64,000 nucleotides of DNA. Origin: Leptodontidium sp. MPI-SDFR-AT-0119. Taxonomy: Eukaryota > Ascomycota > Leotiomycetes > Helotiales > Leptodontidiaceae. The position numbers and the translations under genes were made by a program. Below are positions 32,788 through 44,007 of the stretch, one piece after another. A model generated the notes under the pieces. It saw only the letters and a program-made list of their open reading frames with translations, was not told the DNA's origin and did no database searches. Numbering within the stretch: position 1 is the first letter of the stretch; every line of letters begins with the position of its first letter. Location: NCBI GenBank assembly GCA_020726505.1, contig JAHLEZ010000017.1:1674001-1738000 (forward strand), in the 5' to 3' direction.

Positions 32788-34040
32788 CGTAAGTGGGTTT
32801 CAAGTAAGTCTCGCCTACCCTTATAAGGCAGTGAGACTTATCGAAGCTCGTAGAACTTATACCTTTAATATTAATTTAATATTAACTCCTTACTATTTTA
32901 TATAAAGAAGACATCGTTAAAATACTTTAAACACATAAGACTTTAACTTACGTGCGATTTAAACTTCTTCTCGAGGAAGGTTATTCTTAACGTGCCACAA
33001 CTCGTAAGCTTAGTATATTACGCTCTTCAGCTCGATATTTTCTTAATAAACCTAATCGATAAGCAAAGCCTCTTAGTTCTCTTCCGAAAATCTCTAAAGA
33101 ACAAATTCGAGCAATAATAGACTAGTTTATAGGCCATTTTAATCGCCGACAACTAAGTTTAAAGTAAGTCCGAGAGAAATTCAAGCTTAATTATTATAAT
33201 AATATCTTACTTTAAGCTTTCGCACGATACGGCTATTATTATTATATACCCGATTATAAACCGTTCGTTTCTCAAGGAAATCGACTTAAGAGATAGAGCT
33301 TTTCTATTACGAATTAAAATCGTCTAAAGGAATACTAAAAAAAAGGGAGGTTTATAAATAAAACGATTACACGAATAAATATTTTACGCCGTCGAAAGAT
33401 TCTACGAAAAAGAGGAGAACAAAGACGATTAAATTATATACAGTTTACTTTCTATTCGGGCCATTAGTTAGTAATAGCGTAGGCGGCTATTAAGTATAAC
33501 TATAAGTCTAAGATTTATTTCGTATCTTACGAAGGAGAAGGCAAAGGGTTTACTTAATAAAAGTATACTAATCAGATTCTTCGAGGCCCTTTAAAAGAGA
33601 TATTCGAGTAACTAGGAGACTTCTTTTATATAAAGATAATAGTAAGGTTCACGGGAAAGTAAATACAGCGAGGAATCGTGGACTTTATAATACTATACAA
33701 TTAGAGTGCTATATCTATTTAATTAATTAGCCTCCTTGCTCTCTAGATCTCAATTTAATTAAGAATATTTAGAGAGTTCTAAAGTAACGATTACGAAATA
33801 AAAATCCTCATAATAAGTAGAAACTTAAAGATTTGAAAGCAGCTTTGTTAAATATTTAAGAGAAAGAGATTATTATTAATTTAATTAATAGATTTATAAA
33901 TTTTATACTAGAAAGGCTAGAAAAGGTTAAATTAAGGAAAAGAGGACCTTTAAGATAGTAATTTAAATAGATTTCTAAATATAATATAGAATATAGTAGA
34001 ATCCAGGGGGTGGGCGAGACTTACTTAAAACCCCCTTACG
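32788..34040 (+). mobile_element. Tc1/mariner-like transposon, RIPed, 1.25 kb
   Basis: Inverted ends CGTAAGTGGGTTTCAAGTAA (32788 onward) and its counterpart ending CCCCCTTACG at 34040 are flanked by TA (32786-32787, 34041-34042). Inner TIR sequence AGTCTCGCC(T/C)ACCC is shared. Length and TA duplication are those of a standard Tc1/mariner element. Confidence 0.85.
33000..33955 (+). pseudogene. Tc1-like transposase remnant
   Basis: In the plus strand the C-terminal third reads PPCSLDLNLIKNI, then RVLK.RLRNK (TAG at an expected Trp), LKDLKAALLNI, INRFINFILERLEKVKLRK and ends near 33955. This is the PPYSPDLNPIExxW motif holding the third acidic residue of Tc1/mariner DDE transposases. Here the Glu itself reads Lys (IKNI). 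Upstream parts are heavily mutated and the first catalytic residues cannot be placed. Dead. Confidence 0.75.
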
Positions 34041-34214
34041 TATAAGAACTTACAAGAATATATATATTAGTAGGTAACTTCGGCTAAATCACGTAACGTA
34101 CGCTTTCGGTAATAGTTATATTTAAACCTGCTTATCACGTCATCGCTAATAAAGTCATCTAATGTGATCCAGAAATAGAATATTATATATATATATAGTA
34201 TTATCTTATATATA

Positions 34215-34244
34215 TAGTCGGACCGCTTTAAATATAGTAAAAAA
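34215..34244 (+). repeat. left terminal inverted repeat of transposon B
   Basis: Matches 39364-39393 in reverse complement, with differences that are mostly C to T. Confidence 0.85.
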
Positions 34245-34989
34245 GTAAATTAACTAATATAATATATCTGTCTAACTCATATTATGCAGTAAATTGCTAG
34301 CGTTTGAATGGATCTACTTTCGTCCCAATCTAGCTAGTACTTAAATACTTATACTTATATAAGGGAGGTCTTGGCACCGCTAAAATATTTGAGAATTTAT
34401 TTTATATATATATATATACGATTTTAAAAGTAAATAATAAATATTTTTACAAACTTATTACTCCTAAAATCCTTATTTAGTTATATACAGATATTCATAA
34501 GAAAAAAAACTCACGATTATTAGCTGGACTTACTTTATCTTTAAAATTTTATTTCTTATTATAATTAAATATTTAGAAATCATTTAAGTTGATTTTAATA
34601 TATATTATTACTTATATAACTCTAAATATTATTATTGTTAATTATATAAGATACTTAAGTGTAGTCTTGCTTAGTTATTAGTATCTTTAGTGTTATCTAA
34701 TAAGGTTAAATTAACTTCTTCACTTTTAAATCTTCCTTCCTTTTAAAATATTAATAATCTCGCTTAGCTTACTTTAGTATTAACACTTGATAATTATAGC
34801 TAATTAAGTACATATTATTTGTAAGTAATTAATTTAATTTATAGAGCTTTATTAATAGTTTCTTTATTATAGTCGTTTCTGGTGATTTTGATAATAGTCG
34901 ACGATTTTCTATTAGTCAAAGTTATAATATCGAATATCGTACTCCTTTTTTCTAATCAACTCGCTTCTCTTTTAACGACGGTTTAACTA

Positions 34990-35335
34990 ACTCTCTTTTA
35001 TTAATCTATTAATAAACTATTAGCTTACTTTTTAATAAGTCTTTCTCTTTATTACTTCTTTATTTAAGGAGGATTAGTAATAAAAATTCACGTAAGATAG
35101 ATTACTGAGGCTTTTAAAAGGCTTATCGAGGCTTTATTATAAGTAAGAAAGAGAGTTAGAGCTAAAGTAATTACAGGGGGTCAAAAGTGGACTGTTAATA
35201 ACGATTTAGGCCTATTATTTCGATAGGCTAAAGGAGTTATTACTTTTAGCGAGATTAAGTTAAAAAAAGACTCTACCGAATCAGAGAGAGAGATCTTAGA
35301 TTTAGATTCTAATTATTATTTTTGTAAAGCACTTT
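34990..35335 (+). pseudogene. second convergent ORF of transposon B (unknown protein)
   Basis: Counterpart of 21280-21641. Readable parts are ITEAFKRLIEALL, VRKRVRAKVITGG, KWTVNNDLGLLFR and AKGVITFSEIKLKKD, with TAG/TAA at expected Trp and Gln positions. Conservation of the peptide rather than of the DNA between the copies suggests a real gene. Confidence 0.45.
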
Positions 35336-35394
35336 TATAACTACTAAGCTAGCTACTGCGCTAGCAAATAAATATAAAATCTAGTTAATCAAGC

Positions 35395-38380
35395 TAATTC
35401 GTCTATCTCTTACTTCCCCTTTAGAACTATATTAAACTCCTTTATTATAATCTCAGAGATAGTTCTATAACTACTTTGTTTTTAATACACTAAGCGACTT
35501 GTTTAACGCTAAGCCCTTTTCGGTAAGCATCTATAAAGCGTAAAGCTCTATTATAATATCTTTGTAAAGTATTAAGAGGGCAAGAATCAAGAGCTTTAAA
35601 GCACACTTATCTTGCTTAAAATTTGAGTTAATAAAAGAGTCAAAAGGGTAGTTAAAAAGTGATAACTTACGTCGTCAAAAGTAGTCTTCTAAACCTATCG
35701 ATATAAGTTTTTACAATACGCTTAATTCATCTCAATTAGGTTTAGCTCGCAATAGAATTTCGGTAGAAATAAACACTTATAACCTCTAGCTAATAAGATC
35801 TCTTCTAAAGCCGACTTTTGTTTAAAGAAGTCTTTGTAATTAGTTAGAATTCGAGCTAAGCAATAAAGGGTATTAGTCTTCTTTGCGGGATAAGTAAGGC
35901 TATTAGCACATCTCGGCTAAGAGCACTTAGCCTTCGGTAAAGGACTAATCGGAAGACAACCTCGCTTGGCTAAAACTATTTTTATCCCTTTCGGGATTAC
36001 CTTAGTAATAGTCTTAGCTTTCTTGCCTTTACCGATAGTTATCTCTTTGGTATAGTTGAGCTCTTAAACTAGACCGATTTCACGCTTGTGTAAACACTCC
36101 GAGGGGTAATAAGTGTCTTTTTGAAGCGTAGGTACGCCGCCTTTATTAGCGTTCATTGCAAAGGCGTTTAAAGCTCCGTCTCCTTTGCTAGCGTGAGTAC
36201 TTAATTGGTCAAATATAAAGCCGGCTGTCTTATTTGGATGCTTTTCTTCGAATATATCAATAGCTTTATTGACTTAATCAAGTAGTTACTTTGTATCTTA
36301 ATAAGGTGTCTTTTGCGGACCACCGGGATAAATGATTTCCTAAGCGTCTTTTTAATTAATCACAAGCCTCCCTTCAAGACTTATAAAGTCCGACCAATAA
36401 ATAAGGCCTCCTTTACTTTTAGAAGGCATCTTGTCGTACAGGCACGGGCCTACGGCACCATGGCTCTGCTGAGTCAGCAGCCCCTATTCGTGTATGTAGT
36501 CAGTTACTCCCTACGAGCCTCCTTTTACAGAATTCAGACAACTTCATCACCACTTTGGGAGAGCACCTACTTTATGCTCCACTTCTGTACCACACATCTT
36601 TTATTAATTTGCGTCTAATTAGATTCGCTTAGAAAACTCTTTAGCGTAAAAGCAACTCTCGTCGTGGTAATAAATAACGTGCTCTTTCTCTCCGGGAGGT
36701 AAAATCGGAGGTATTGGTTGTAATACGCCATTAGCGTCTTCTTCGTAGTTCGTCGAAAGAGCTTGTAATAAAGCTAGCTTTAGAAGGAAATCATTTTGCC
36801 GATATTCGATTATGTCAGCTCTCTCGTGGCCGTCTATGTAGACGCCTTTCTTTTCTTCGGCAGCGTAAAATCCAAGGCGATTTAACCACTTATAAGTAGC
36901 TGTTTTACCGAGAGGTTTCTACTTTTTAAGCTTTTTATCGGGGTTTTTGCGTGTAATGGCTGTAAGTCTAAGAAGAGGCTTTTTAGCCTTCTTTGCGCTA
37001 GTAAGTAAGCGAGGCATGATTTCCGTATTAAAAGCGTATCGAAAGCCTTTAGGTGTAACTATAGCGAGCTTTTAAGCTAATAACCATACTCTACAAGCTC
37101 GAAAGACGTCTTCGTTGTCTAAATAAGAGCGATTCTTTTACTTTCCTCCTTTAGTCTTTAAAGGTAAAGATCTATAAGCTCGATAATAGAGAAATAGAGC
37201 TCTAATTTTACGAGCAAGAGTTTTTCCGTCACCGGTAGGGTGATTACTCTCTGTAATAAGAAGAGAGGCTTCGATTCGACCTCTACGAGGACTCTTTTTT
37301 AAGAGATTTTAGACGTATTATTGAATAAGCGAATATTCGAAGCGTAAGCGAGGTAAAAGAAGAATATGCTTATTATTAACTTGCTTTTTAATCGAATCGA
37401 GTACTTCTCTATAAGTTCTTGGCGTAAAAGAGACTTCCGAAGAGATATTGATAGCGTCGCCAATAAGCCAGTCTAATAAGAGCTCGCTTCGTCCACTGTT
37501 AATAAACTCGATATCGTTTAAGTTGTCTAACTTAATAGAGTTATCTTCGGCTCTTAGCTCTTCCTCTATAAGTGTATTAAACTCTTCGTCTTCTTCGTCA
37601 CTTAATTCGTCGATATCTTCGAATATATCTTCGTCTTCTTTAATAGGAGGCTTTAGCGTAAAAAAAGAGCTAATAATCTTTTGAGTTGTTGATTAAGTAA
37701 CTATAGGGGTTTTAAACCTTTTAGTTTAACGCTCGATTTGTCGTTTTTGAGCTCGTAAGCGTTCTTGAGTACGAATCGATTTCTCTTCCGTAATAGTATG
37801 CTTTGGAATATAAGCTCCTCTTAAATCTATATATAAGATTAATAAAGATACTTATTAAGTAAAAAAACAAGAAGATAATACGTACTTAAAGAAGAGCTTA
37901 TAATTGCTTCTTTAAAAGGTAACTTAAAGCTAAGTTTACCTTTTAAATCGATAACTAACTGATTAAAGAACTTAAAGTTTTTAAACTCTTCGCTTACTTC
38001 AATCTCAGCATCTAATTCGTTAGTATCCTCCCTATCTAGCCTATCCGGGCCTAGCTCTTTAAGATCTTGATCCAAATACTCGTTATTACAAGTAATATCA
38101 TCTTCTTCTTCACTCTTACTCTCTTCCTCTTCCTCGCTCTCTAATTCGCTAATCACTTAAGCTAGCGTATCTTCTTCCTTAGATTCTGATTCGTCGACTT
38201 GACTACTATTAAAAGCAGTAAGTGTAGAGGTAGTTATAGGTTTCGTAAGACGTAAGGGTAAGGGAAGTGTAACAAGGATTCTGGTGTTTTTTTACAACGA
38301 CGCTTTATGATTAGCTTATTAGGCGAATCAGGAGGTATTTTAGCAAGCGTATTACTTCTATTACGCTTAGAAGAAGGCAT
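35395..38380 (-). pseudogene. transposon B transposase, heavily degraded
   Basis: Starts at 38380 (MPSSKRNRSNTLAK), then an Asp/Glu-rich segment (longest open piece 37839-38156), then the same motifs as copy A with many stops: VDGHER near 36835, HDES near 36650 and the FDQ region at 36205-36213. There copy B keeps CAA where copy A has TAA. The solo LTR at 36432-36594 interrupts it between the first and second catalytic segments. Confidence 0.75.
36432..36594. repeat. 163 bp solo LTR
   Basis: TGTCGTACAG...CTGTACCACA ends are imperfect inverted repeats, flanked by the 5 bp duplication CATCT (36427-36431 and 36595-36599). It has the same length and sequence as the LTRs at 54832-54994 and 57287-57449. 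Copy A lacks it at the same site, so the insertion is well defined. Confidence 0.9.
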
Positions 38381-38476
38381 ATTAGCTCTCACGAAAGTGG
38401 TGGTGGCGGTGGGTGTAAAAGTAAGATAAATTAAAGTAGGTTTAACGTTAAAGTTGACGATATTTTATCTCGCTTA

Positions 38477-39045
38477 CGAACCTGGATTCTGTGAAATAGA
38501 GAATGATGGTGTGAATGATGATTCTATTGAGGGGGCATTTCTAGGTCTATATAACTACTTTGAGTACCAGGCTTTCGCATCGGTTACTAGCTTTATTAGC
38601 TTTGTATCAAGAGCTCGCATCGGTTATTAGCTTTGTATCAAGTTATTAGCTTTGTATCAAGAGCTCGCATCGGTTATTAGCTTTGTATCAAGTTATTAGC
38701 TTTGTATCAAAAGCTCGCATCGGTTATTAGCTTTGTATCAAGAGCTCGCATGGTTATTAGGCTCTTATATGTGGCTAGTATTCTTATAGATTCACGGGTC
38801 TGTGCGCCACAGGCTGTTTAGCGAGACACTTTCAGGCTTTGAAAACCTGAAGTCGGCAACCTGACTTGATAATTACTAAATAACGATGTAATCTCTTAAC
38901 TTTTTTCTTCGTGTATATTATAAAGAAGGAGCGTATTAATGTTTCTTTTAACTAGCTTTTTGAATTATATTTTCTAAAAAATACTTCGATTTTTGATTTG
39001 GCTGTAAAATGCCCTGTGGCGCACAGACTACTGATTTCAGGTTCG
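38477..39045. mobile_element. 569 bp MITE, PIF/Harbinger-like, inside transposon B
   Basis: CGAACCTG...CAGGTTCG ends with TTA on both sides (38474-38476, 39046-39048). The sequence is absent from copy A. It has a second, subterminal inverted pair (GTCTGTGCGCCACAGG near 38798 and its complement near 39012). A 3 bp TTA duplication fits PIF/Harbinger. No ORF; contains a minisatellite. Confidence 0.75.
38577..38760. repeat. minisatellite inside the MITE
   Basis: Repeats of GCTCGCATCGGTTATTAG followed by CTTTGTATCAAG, some with an extra TTATTAGCTTTGTATCAAG half-unit. About five irregular units. Confidence 0.85.
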
Positions 39046-39363
39046 TTAAGTGCTAAGCTCTGAGAACCTTATTAATTCTTAAAATTTAAAACTCAACATT
39101 TAATAAAAATATTTAATCTATATTATAAGGAAAGCTTATCAAAGACGATTCCCCTTATTAGTTTTTTTTTGTAGGTCTTATTAATAAAATTATAATATTA
39201 TTAAGAAAAACCGCCAAAATATTCAAACTCTTTTTTTTTGTAATATATTTACTTATAAATTTTTATGTATTTAATATTTTGTAAAAACTCAATATTTAGA
39301 TAAGCCTTTTAGACTATTTTACACGTTTTAATAAAAAAATATTTTTAATTTTTTGAAGTCTAA

Positions 39364-39393
39364 AAATTTACCATGTTTGAAGCGGTCCGACTG
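39364..39393 (-). repeat. right terminal inverted repeat of transposon B
   Basis: Ends GTTTGAAGCGGTCCGACTG, followed by TA. Least mutated of the four ends. Confidence 0.88.
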
Positions 39394-39395
39394 TA

Positions 39396-40920
39396 GTGAG
39401 AGGCCTTCCCTCGACATGATTTTTCCAACTGTTGGTATCTAACTAATGTTTCGATATCTGATATCAGGGTGACAAAGAATATAACAAGTGAAGTTTAATT
39501 AAGTATATTCCGTGTGTCCCTTTCGTACGAAAGGGAAAGCTACCTTAAATACATCAAGTACCAAACCCCGTAGCTCGTACAAGCGTTACTCGTACGAAAC
39601 CAGGAGGCAAGGTATAAAACCAAGCTTCATTAGGCCAGGAGAGACGACTGTCTTTGGAAGCTATCAGTGTAAGAGAATGCCCATCAGCTAAGGCTATCCC
39701 AACAATTTGTTTTTTATTAGCTGCAAATTATTTGAATAACTCAAAGTTAATTCGTCTATTATAACTTTTCGATATAAAGGTGGAGTTTTTCTATAATATA
39801 TTAGTATATAATACTTTGATTAACGAGTAAGTACTTACTTATTAAGATACTCTAATAATCTTTGGAAATTAATATATTATTTGAAATAATATAATTTAAT
39901 AATAACTTTAAAAAGTAGTCTTTTTGGAAATAATTACTTTTTGTGTTATTATAATCTAATTGATTCGTAAACGATTGTTGTAAGGTTAATTGATTATTAA
40001 ATCCTCTTTATGTTAATAAGTCTTTTATTAATATTATTAGTATACAATTATATTTTTGACTTTTTTAGAATAAACATACCTTCGAAATTTAAATTAAGTG
40101 CTTTATGTGTTTCAATAAGGTGCTTTTTGTAATTACTTATTGCGTTATTAATTCATTGTTTTTTCCACTTTGTACTATAAATAAATTAGTATTTTAATAA
40201 CTTATTAATTAATAATAAATTAACTTACTTGCAGCCTTTAATTAAACACTTAATAGTAACAGTTCGACAATTATCAGGATCTAAAGTTTGACTTAAAAAT
40301 CCTTTTTTAAATAACTTAGATTGTTGACTAATATCTTTTAAAGTAAAATCAAATTGATTTTCTTTAATATTTCGTGCTGAAATAGAGGTTTAAGATATTG
40401 TATAAAGGTAAAATATAAGTTATTATAATAAAGATATTAGTTAAAGTATTAAGATAAAGGGTAGTAGTTGTTTTAATAAAGTAAGATTTTAATCTTAGAA
40501 AAAGATATACTCTCTTTATATAAGAATCTCTTTAGATTCTAGAATATTCGAGTGCTTACAAATATTTTATTGATTTATAAGTTATATTATTTAATTTGCA
40601 ATAAATAGATTATTCATATTATTAATATTATTAATAGATTTATTTAGAATCTACGAAGAAATTCTATAAGGTTCCTTATCGTTCTCTTCGCTTGATAAGC
40701 TTTAAGCGAAACGCTTGACTCGATTCGTATGTAAGAAGCGGGAGTACCCGTACGCCTTACGATTTACGGCTAGACCTCGTGCCTTTATACCTGAGGCATA
40801 AACTACTTAATTACTACTTAAATATACTTAATTAGTTATTAAGTAGAATAGAGTAGGTAAAAATTACTACTTAAGTAGAGTAGAGTAGTTATAACTACTC
40901 TATTCTACTCTACTTAATTT
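39396..40920. other. AT-rich intergenic region without recognised genes
   Basis: Contains an 18 bp perfect palindrome (CCCTTTCGTACGAAAGGG, 39518-39535). It also has an imperfect hairpin at 40872-40918, built from TAGAG-type units. No coding signal seen. Confidence 0.45.
40872..40918. repeat. imperfect hairpin of GTAGA units
   Basis: TTAAGTAGAGTAGAGTAGTT faces AACTACTCTATTCTACTC/TACTTAA. The right arm has one extra 5 bp unit. Confidence 0.7.
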
Positions 40921-41271
40921 CTCACGCTGCGATAGAAGAACCACAATAGTAGAACCACCCTATAACTACGGAAACAGCACTACCGGAACCCTCTAGATTC
41001 CACATACATCGACAACAGGGACGAATACTATTAAAATATAACTTCAAGATATACTTTTTTACAGCACCAATGAATTATTATTCGACTCTATATCCATGAA
41101 CACTTCAGAACTTATAATCCAAAATCTGCCCGCCGACTAGCAATCCTTTATTATAGACTCACCACCTAGACAACAGCAAAGCTACTTCGGAGCCACCAGA
41201 CCCCAGCCGCAGCCCAAAGCGCCGTTCTATTCCGATAAGACTCTAACCTTAATAAGACGACGCAATACAGT

Positions 41272-41530
41272 AAACCATATAAAGAGCGCAGGAGAAAGTC
41301 ACCGAAGCCGAAGCAAGTGACGCCTAAGACCCTAACAATGGCGGGGACAGTTGCCTTTGTGAACCTTACGCCAGATAATAAGAAGGAAATTATAACCGGG
41401 GTAGCGCCCAGTAAGTCATCAAAGACCAAGGCGAGAAGGAAGAAGGAGGTGATGAGAAGAGGAAATTGAGCCAGGCGGCCGAGAGAGTTGCAGAGGTGAT
41501 GATGAAAGCGTTTCTAAAGCAGAGATGTAT
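41272..41530 (+). pseudogene. C2H2-type regulator remnant, conserved linker region
   Basis: The plus strand reads KPYKERRRKSPKPKQVTPKT, then FVNLTPDNKKEIITGVAP and SSKTKARRKKE. After a one-base shift near 41450 it reads DEKRKLSQAAERVAEV. From memory, the pattern FVNxTPxDxxKxxxGVAPSGSSKTKARRExE...KRxxLSEAA occurs in ascomycete C2H2 transcription factors; this is recognition, not an alignment. Frameshift and missing flanks make it a pseudogene. Confidence 0.45.
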
Positions 41531-41599
41531 ATGAATGGGATGGGAGTTTAAACATAATGCATGATCTCAACAACCCCCATTCCAGGCATACACACAACC

Positions 41600-41682
41600 G
41601 ACTACGACCGCGATCTTTCAACCGCAGCAACGATCTCAAGCGACATAAGCGGAACCACTTAGCAGTGAAGCCTTCCCCTTTC
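41600..41682 (+). pseudogene. C2H2 zinc-finger remnant
   Basis: RSFNRSNDLKRHKRNH followed by LAVKPSPF is the helix half of a C2H2 finger with both histidines. The cysteine pair that should precede it is lost. It lies 130 bp after the linker remnant on the same strand and may belong to the same former gene. Confidence 0.5.
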
Positions 41683-42089
41683 GGACTTTGCTAAATAGGC
41701 CTGCTGCTCTGTCACCACAGGCGTTTAGGGCCAGGCAGCTTCCTCTCGGGTGCTGTCCATTCTTGATATAATATCGCCGATAGCGAGACCTGTTCTTCGG
41801 GTGGAAATGGCTGGTACGGAACTGCTGGCGGTACTGGTTATAGATATTTCGTGATTGTATTAAGGGAGAGTGAGAGTGTGTTAGAGAGCGAGATTGCGGC
41901 TTAAAGATTCACCCTCATAGAATTGTAGAGAGGGTAGGCTTTTGGGCGTCAGCGAGAGAAGAGAGGGCTGGAGCCGGAGTGGTGTTGTTTAGTGAATTGG
42001 GGCGAGCGAGCTCTGTGTATTAGTCTGCGGAGTAGTCGTTGCCTTAGTGAGAGGCACTTGCTGAGCCGAGGTGAGCGTGCCGCCTAGCC

Positions 42090-42272
42090 TCAATCCTCGA
42101 ATTGATACTGGATTTTGTGGGACCTTTTGTGCCGAATCAATTCATCGGAACGAGAAAACCGCTTTATGCAGCCATAGTATTGACATGTATAAGGCTTCTC
42201 CAGTATATGCGAGGGTATATCTTGTCTGATGTTCCAGCCTCGAAAGGTTTTATTGCCGACAAGAGCCCCCAA
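42090..42272 (-). pseudogene. single C2H2 zinc finger, minus strand
   Basis: 60-codon frame containing [20 protein letters not shown] and LIRHKRSHK. This is a complete C-x4-C-x12-H-x3-H finger with a TGEKP-like linker and a FSRSDELxRH helix. It lies downstream (minus strand) of the duplicated segment with start codon 42580; a donor-like GTAAGT (about 42316) lies between. It may be an exon of a zinc-finger gene whose rest is gone. Confidence 0.5.
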
Positions 42273-42346
42273 AGAAAAAGGTCCTTTACCACAAATTTGC
42301 TTGTCGTATCCTACTTACCTGTTATAGTGGTGATGATTTACGCGTT

Positions 42347-42584
42347 TCTGACTCCGCCAATTTAAGGACGTCTCTGAGGGAGTGATGTGTTGTAGACGCC
42401 GCCGGCTCTAGCAGTGTCTTGTTAGCATATCCCCTAGTATAAGGTCAGCCTTTGTGACCTACTTTTAGGTGAGTATTCCCTGCCCTTCCTTGTTTTACTG
42501 CCCTCCATATCCGCTGTTGTAGGCACATGCACTGCCCTCCTGGGCTTCTTAGGGCTGGGCGTTTGCGGTGATGGGTTCATTGTG
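42347..42584. repeat. second copy of the 6785-7020 segment
   Basis: On the minus strand it gives MNPSPQTPSPKKPRRAVHVP from 42580 and stays open to KSRSQRLTLY before a TAG. This is longer than in the first copy, where an indel breaks the frame. Here it precedes a zinc finger rather than a coiled coil. Confidence 0.85.
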
Positions 42585-42725
42585 CTGAAGTTTTCCGTTC
42601 ATGGACAGAAATTCGACAAGGCGGCGGGGGCTATATACCAACGTCTGGCGCCGCAGGGGTGTGGTGGGTGCCTACCTCAAGCTTTGTAGCCAGTCAAACC
42701 CATTTCAAGAGCTATCCGGCTGTAA

Positions 42726-44007
42726 GCGAGATAAATTTCATTCTTATGCGCAGCGTGGAATGGGCATGAAGATGTGGTACGGTTCATGCTGGCGTGTGAC
42801 GATGTCGACGCAGACGGAAAGAACGAAGTAGGCCAGAGCCCGCTGCTGTGCGCGGCGAGGAATGGCTATGATCGCGTGGTACGGCAACTGCTGGAGGAAG
42901 ACAGTGTTGACTCTAACTCCCATGACGCATGCCACCGGACGCCGCTGATGCTTGCAACATAGAAGGGGCATGAAAGAGTAGTGCGGTTACTCTTGAGCAA
43001 GGATAATGTTGATCCCAACCGTCGAGATAAACATGGCAAGACACCGCTGTGGCGAGCGATATCGCTTGGAAAGAGAGCGATAGTACAACTACTACTGGAG
43101 CGAGAGTCGAGCGATAAAGTCGTATCATCGACCGCGCGTATGTTATATGAGGCGATTCTGCGGCGGGTATCGGAAGATCAGAGCGTCAGCGTAGAGTCCA
43201 GAGAAAAAGCCTTGAGGTTCATCGCTCGTGCTAGGAATGAAATAGTGGTTGGATTACTTACGAAACGGATTCAAGAATCTCCCAACAATCTACAGGCAGC
43301 CGTATCGGGAAGACCTAAGAAGCAGATATTCGACGAAACGAAGGATAAACTTGCGTACGATTTCTTAAAGGAGCTGGATGATGACCTTTCCGGCGGCAAA
43401 ATAGCTTCAGTAACCGCATCGACGGGAGGCGTCAAGGTGATCTGGAACAAGAAATTCAAAAGCACTGCTGGGCGTGCAAGATGGAGAAGGGAAAAAACAA
43501 CTGAGGTCGCAACCGGCCAACCTCCCAAGGACACTGGCGGCCCATCAGTCACATATCGACACGTTGCATCGGTTGAGTTGTCGGAGGAAGTAGTTATCGA
43601 CGAGGGTATGTGGAAAATCTTTCTTCAAGCCCGTCACTAACCACTTGTGTAGATCGCTTGCTCAATGTGATGGCTCATGAGTACTGCCACCTTGCTACCT
43701 GCATGATTAATGGCGTCGGTGATGATCATCTACAAAGCATTCATATGCTATTGATCATAAGTATATTTGGGAGTGCACATCTTGCGGGACGAAAGTCAAA
43801 CGGCACTCGAAATCGGTAGATCCAAAGCGGCATAACTACCGCCACTGCAAGTCCACGTTAGTGCAGACGAAACCGGATCTCGAGCGAGCACCGTCCCCCA
43901 ACACACAAACGGTCATTAGTGTCGAAAAACGAGTGGAGACAAGCAGCGATGGTAATTTGGGCTCTATTATTGAGATTCTGCATCGTCTCGATCTTGGAGG
44001 GGCTTGA
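42726..44007 (+). pseudogene. ankyrin-repeat / SprT-type zinc metalloprotease fusion, decayed
   Basis: Four ankyrin repeats (CAAWNGHEDVVRFMLA; SPLLCAARNGYDRVVRQLL; TPLMLAT.KGHERVVRLLL; TPLWRAISLGKRAIVQLLL) in one frame, broken by a TAG at 42960-42962 (CAG expected). They are followed by a linker and a SprT-like domain: WNKKFKSTAGRARWRRE and VASVELSEEVVIDE. A 47 nt intron (43606-43652, GTATGT...CACTAAC...GTAG) follows, then DRLLNVMAHEYCHLAT with zinc ligands HEYCH at 43676-43690. A deletion and frameshift near 43730 remove the segment before the zinc ribbon (KHSYAIDHKYIWECTSCGTK, RHSKSVDPKRHNYRHC), in which one Cys reads Tyr. Stop at 44005-44007. The N-terminus is lost near 42725. SprT proteins cut DNA-bound proteins; the ankyrin fusion is unusual. 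Confidence 0.8.

Larger units (their letters stand above)
34215..39393 (-). mobile_element. DDE transposon copy B
   Basis: TIRs TAGTCGGACCGCTTTAAATA (first C now T) and its counterpart ending CGGTCCGACTG, flanked by TA at 34213-34214 and 39394-39395. Co-linear with copy A, more heavily RIPed, and carrying two insertions of its own: a 163 bp solo LTR with CATCT duplication and a 569 bp MITE with TTA duplication. Net length about 4.44 kb. Confidence 0.88.

Noticed and set aside
38577..38760. CRISPR-like array
   Set aside because: Units are directly adjacent, without unique spacers, in a eukaryotic MITE; it is a minisatellite.
41166..41429. 87-codon minus-strand ORF
   Set aside because: Hydrophobic antisense of the plus-strand regulator remnant; no independent support.
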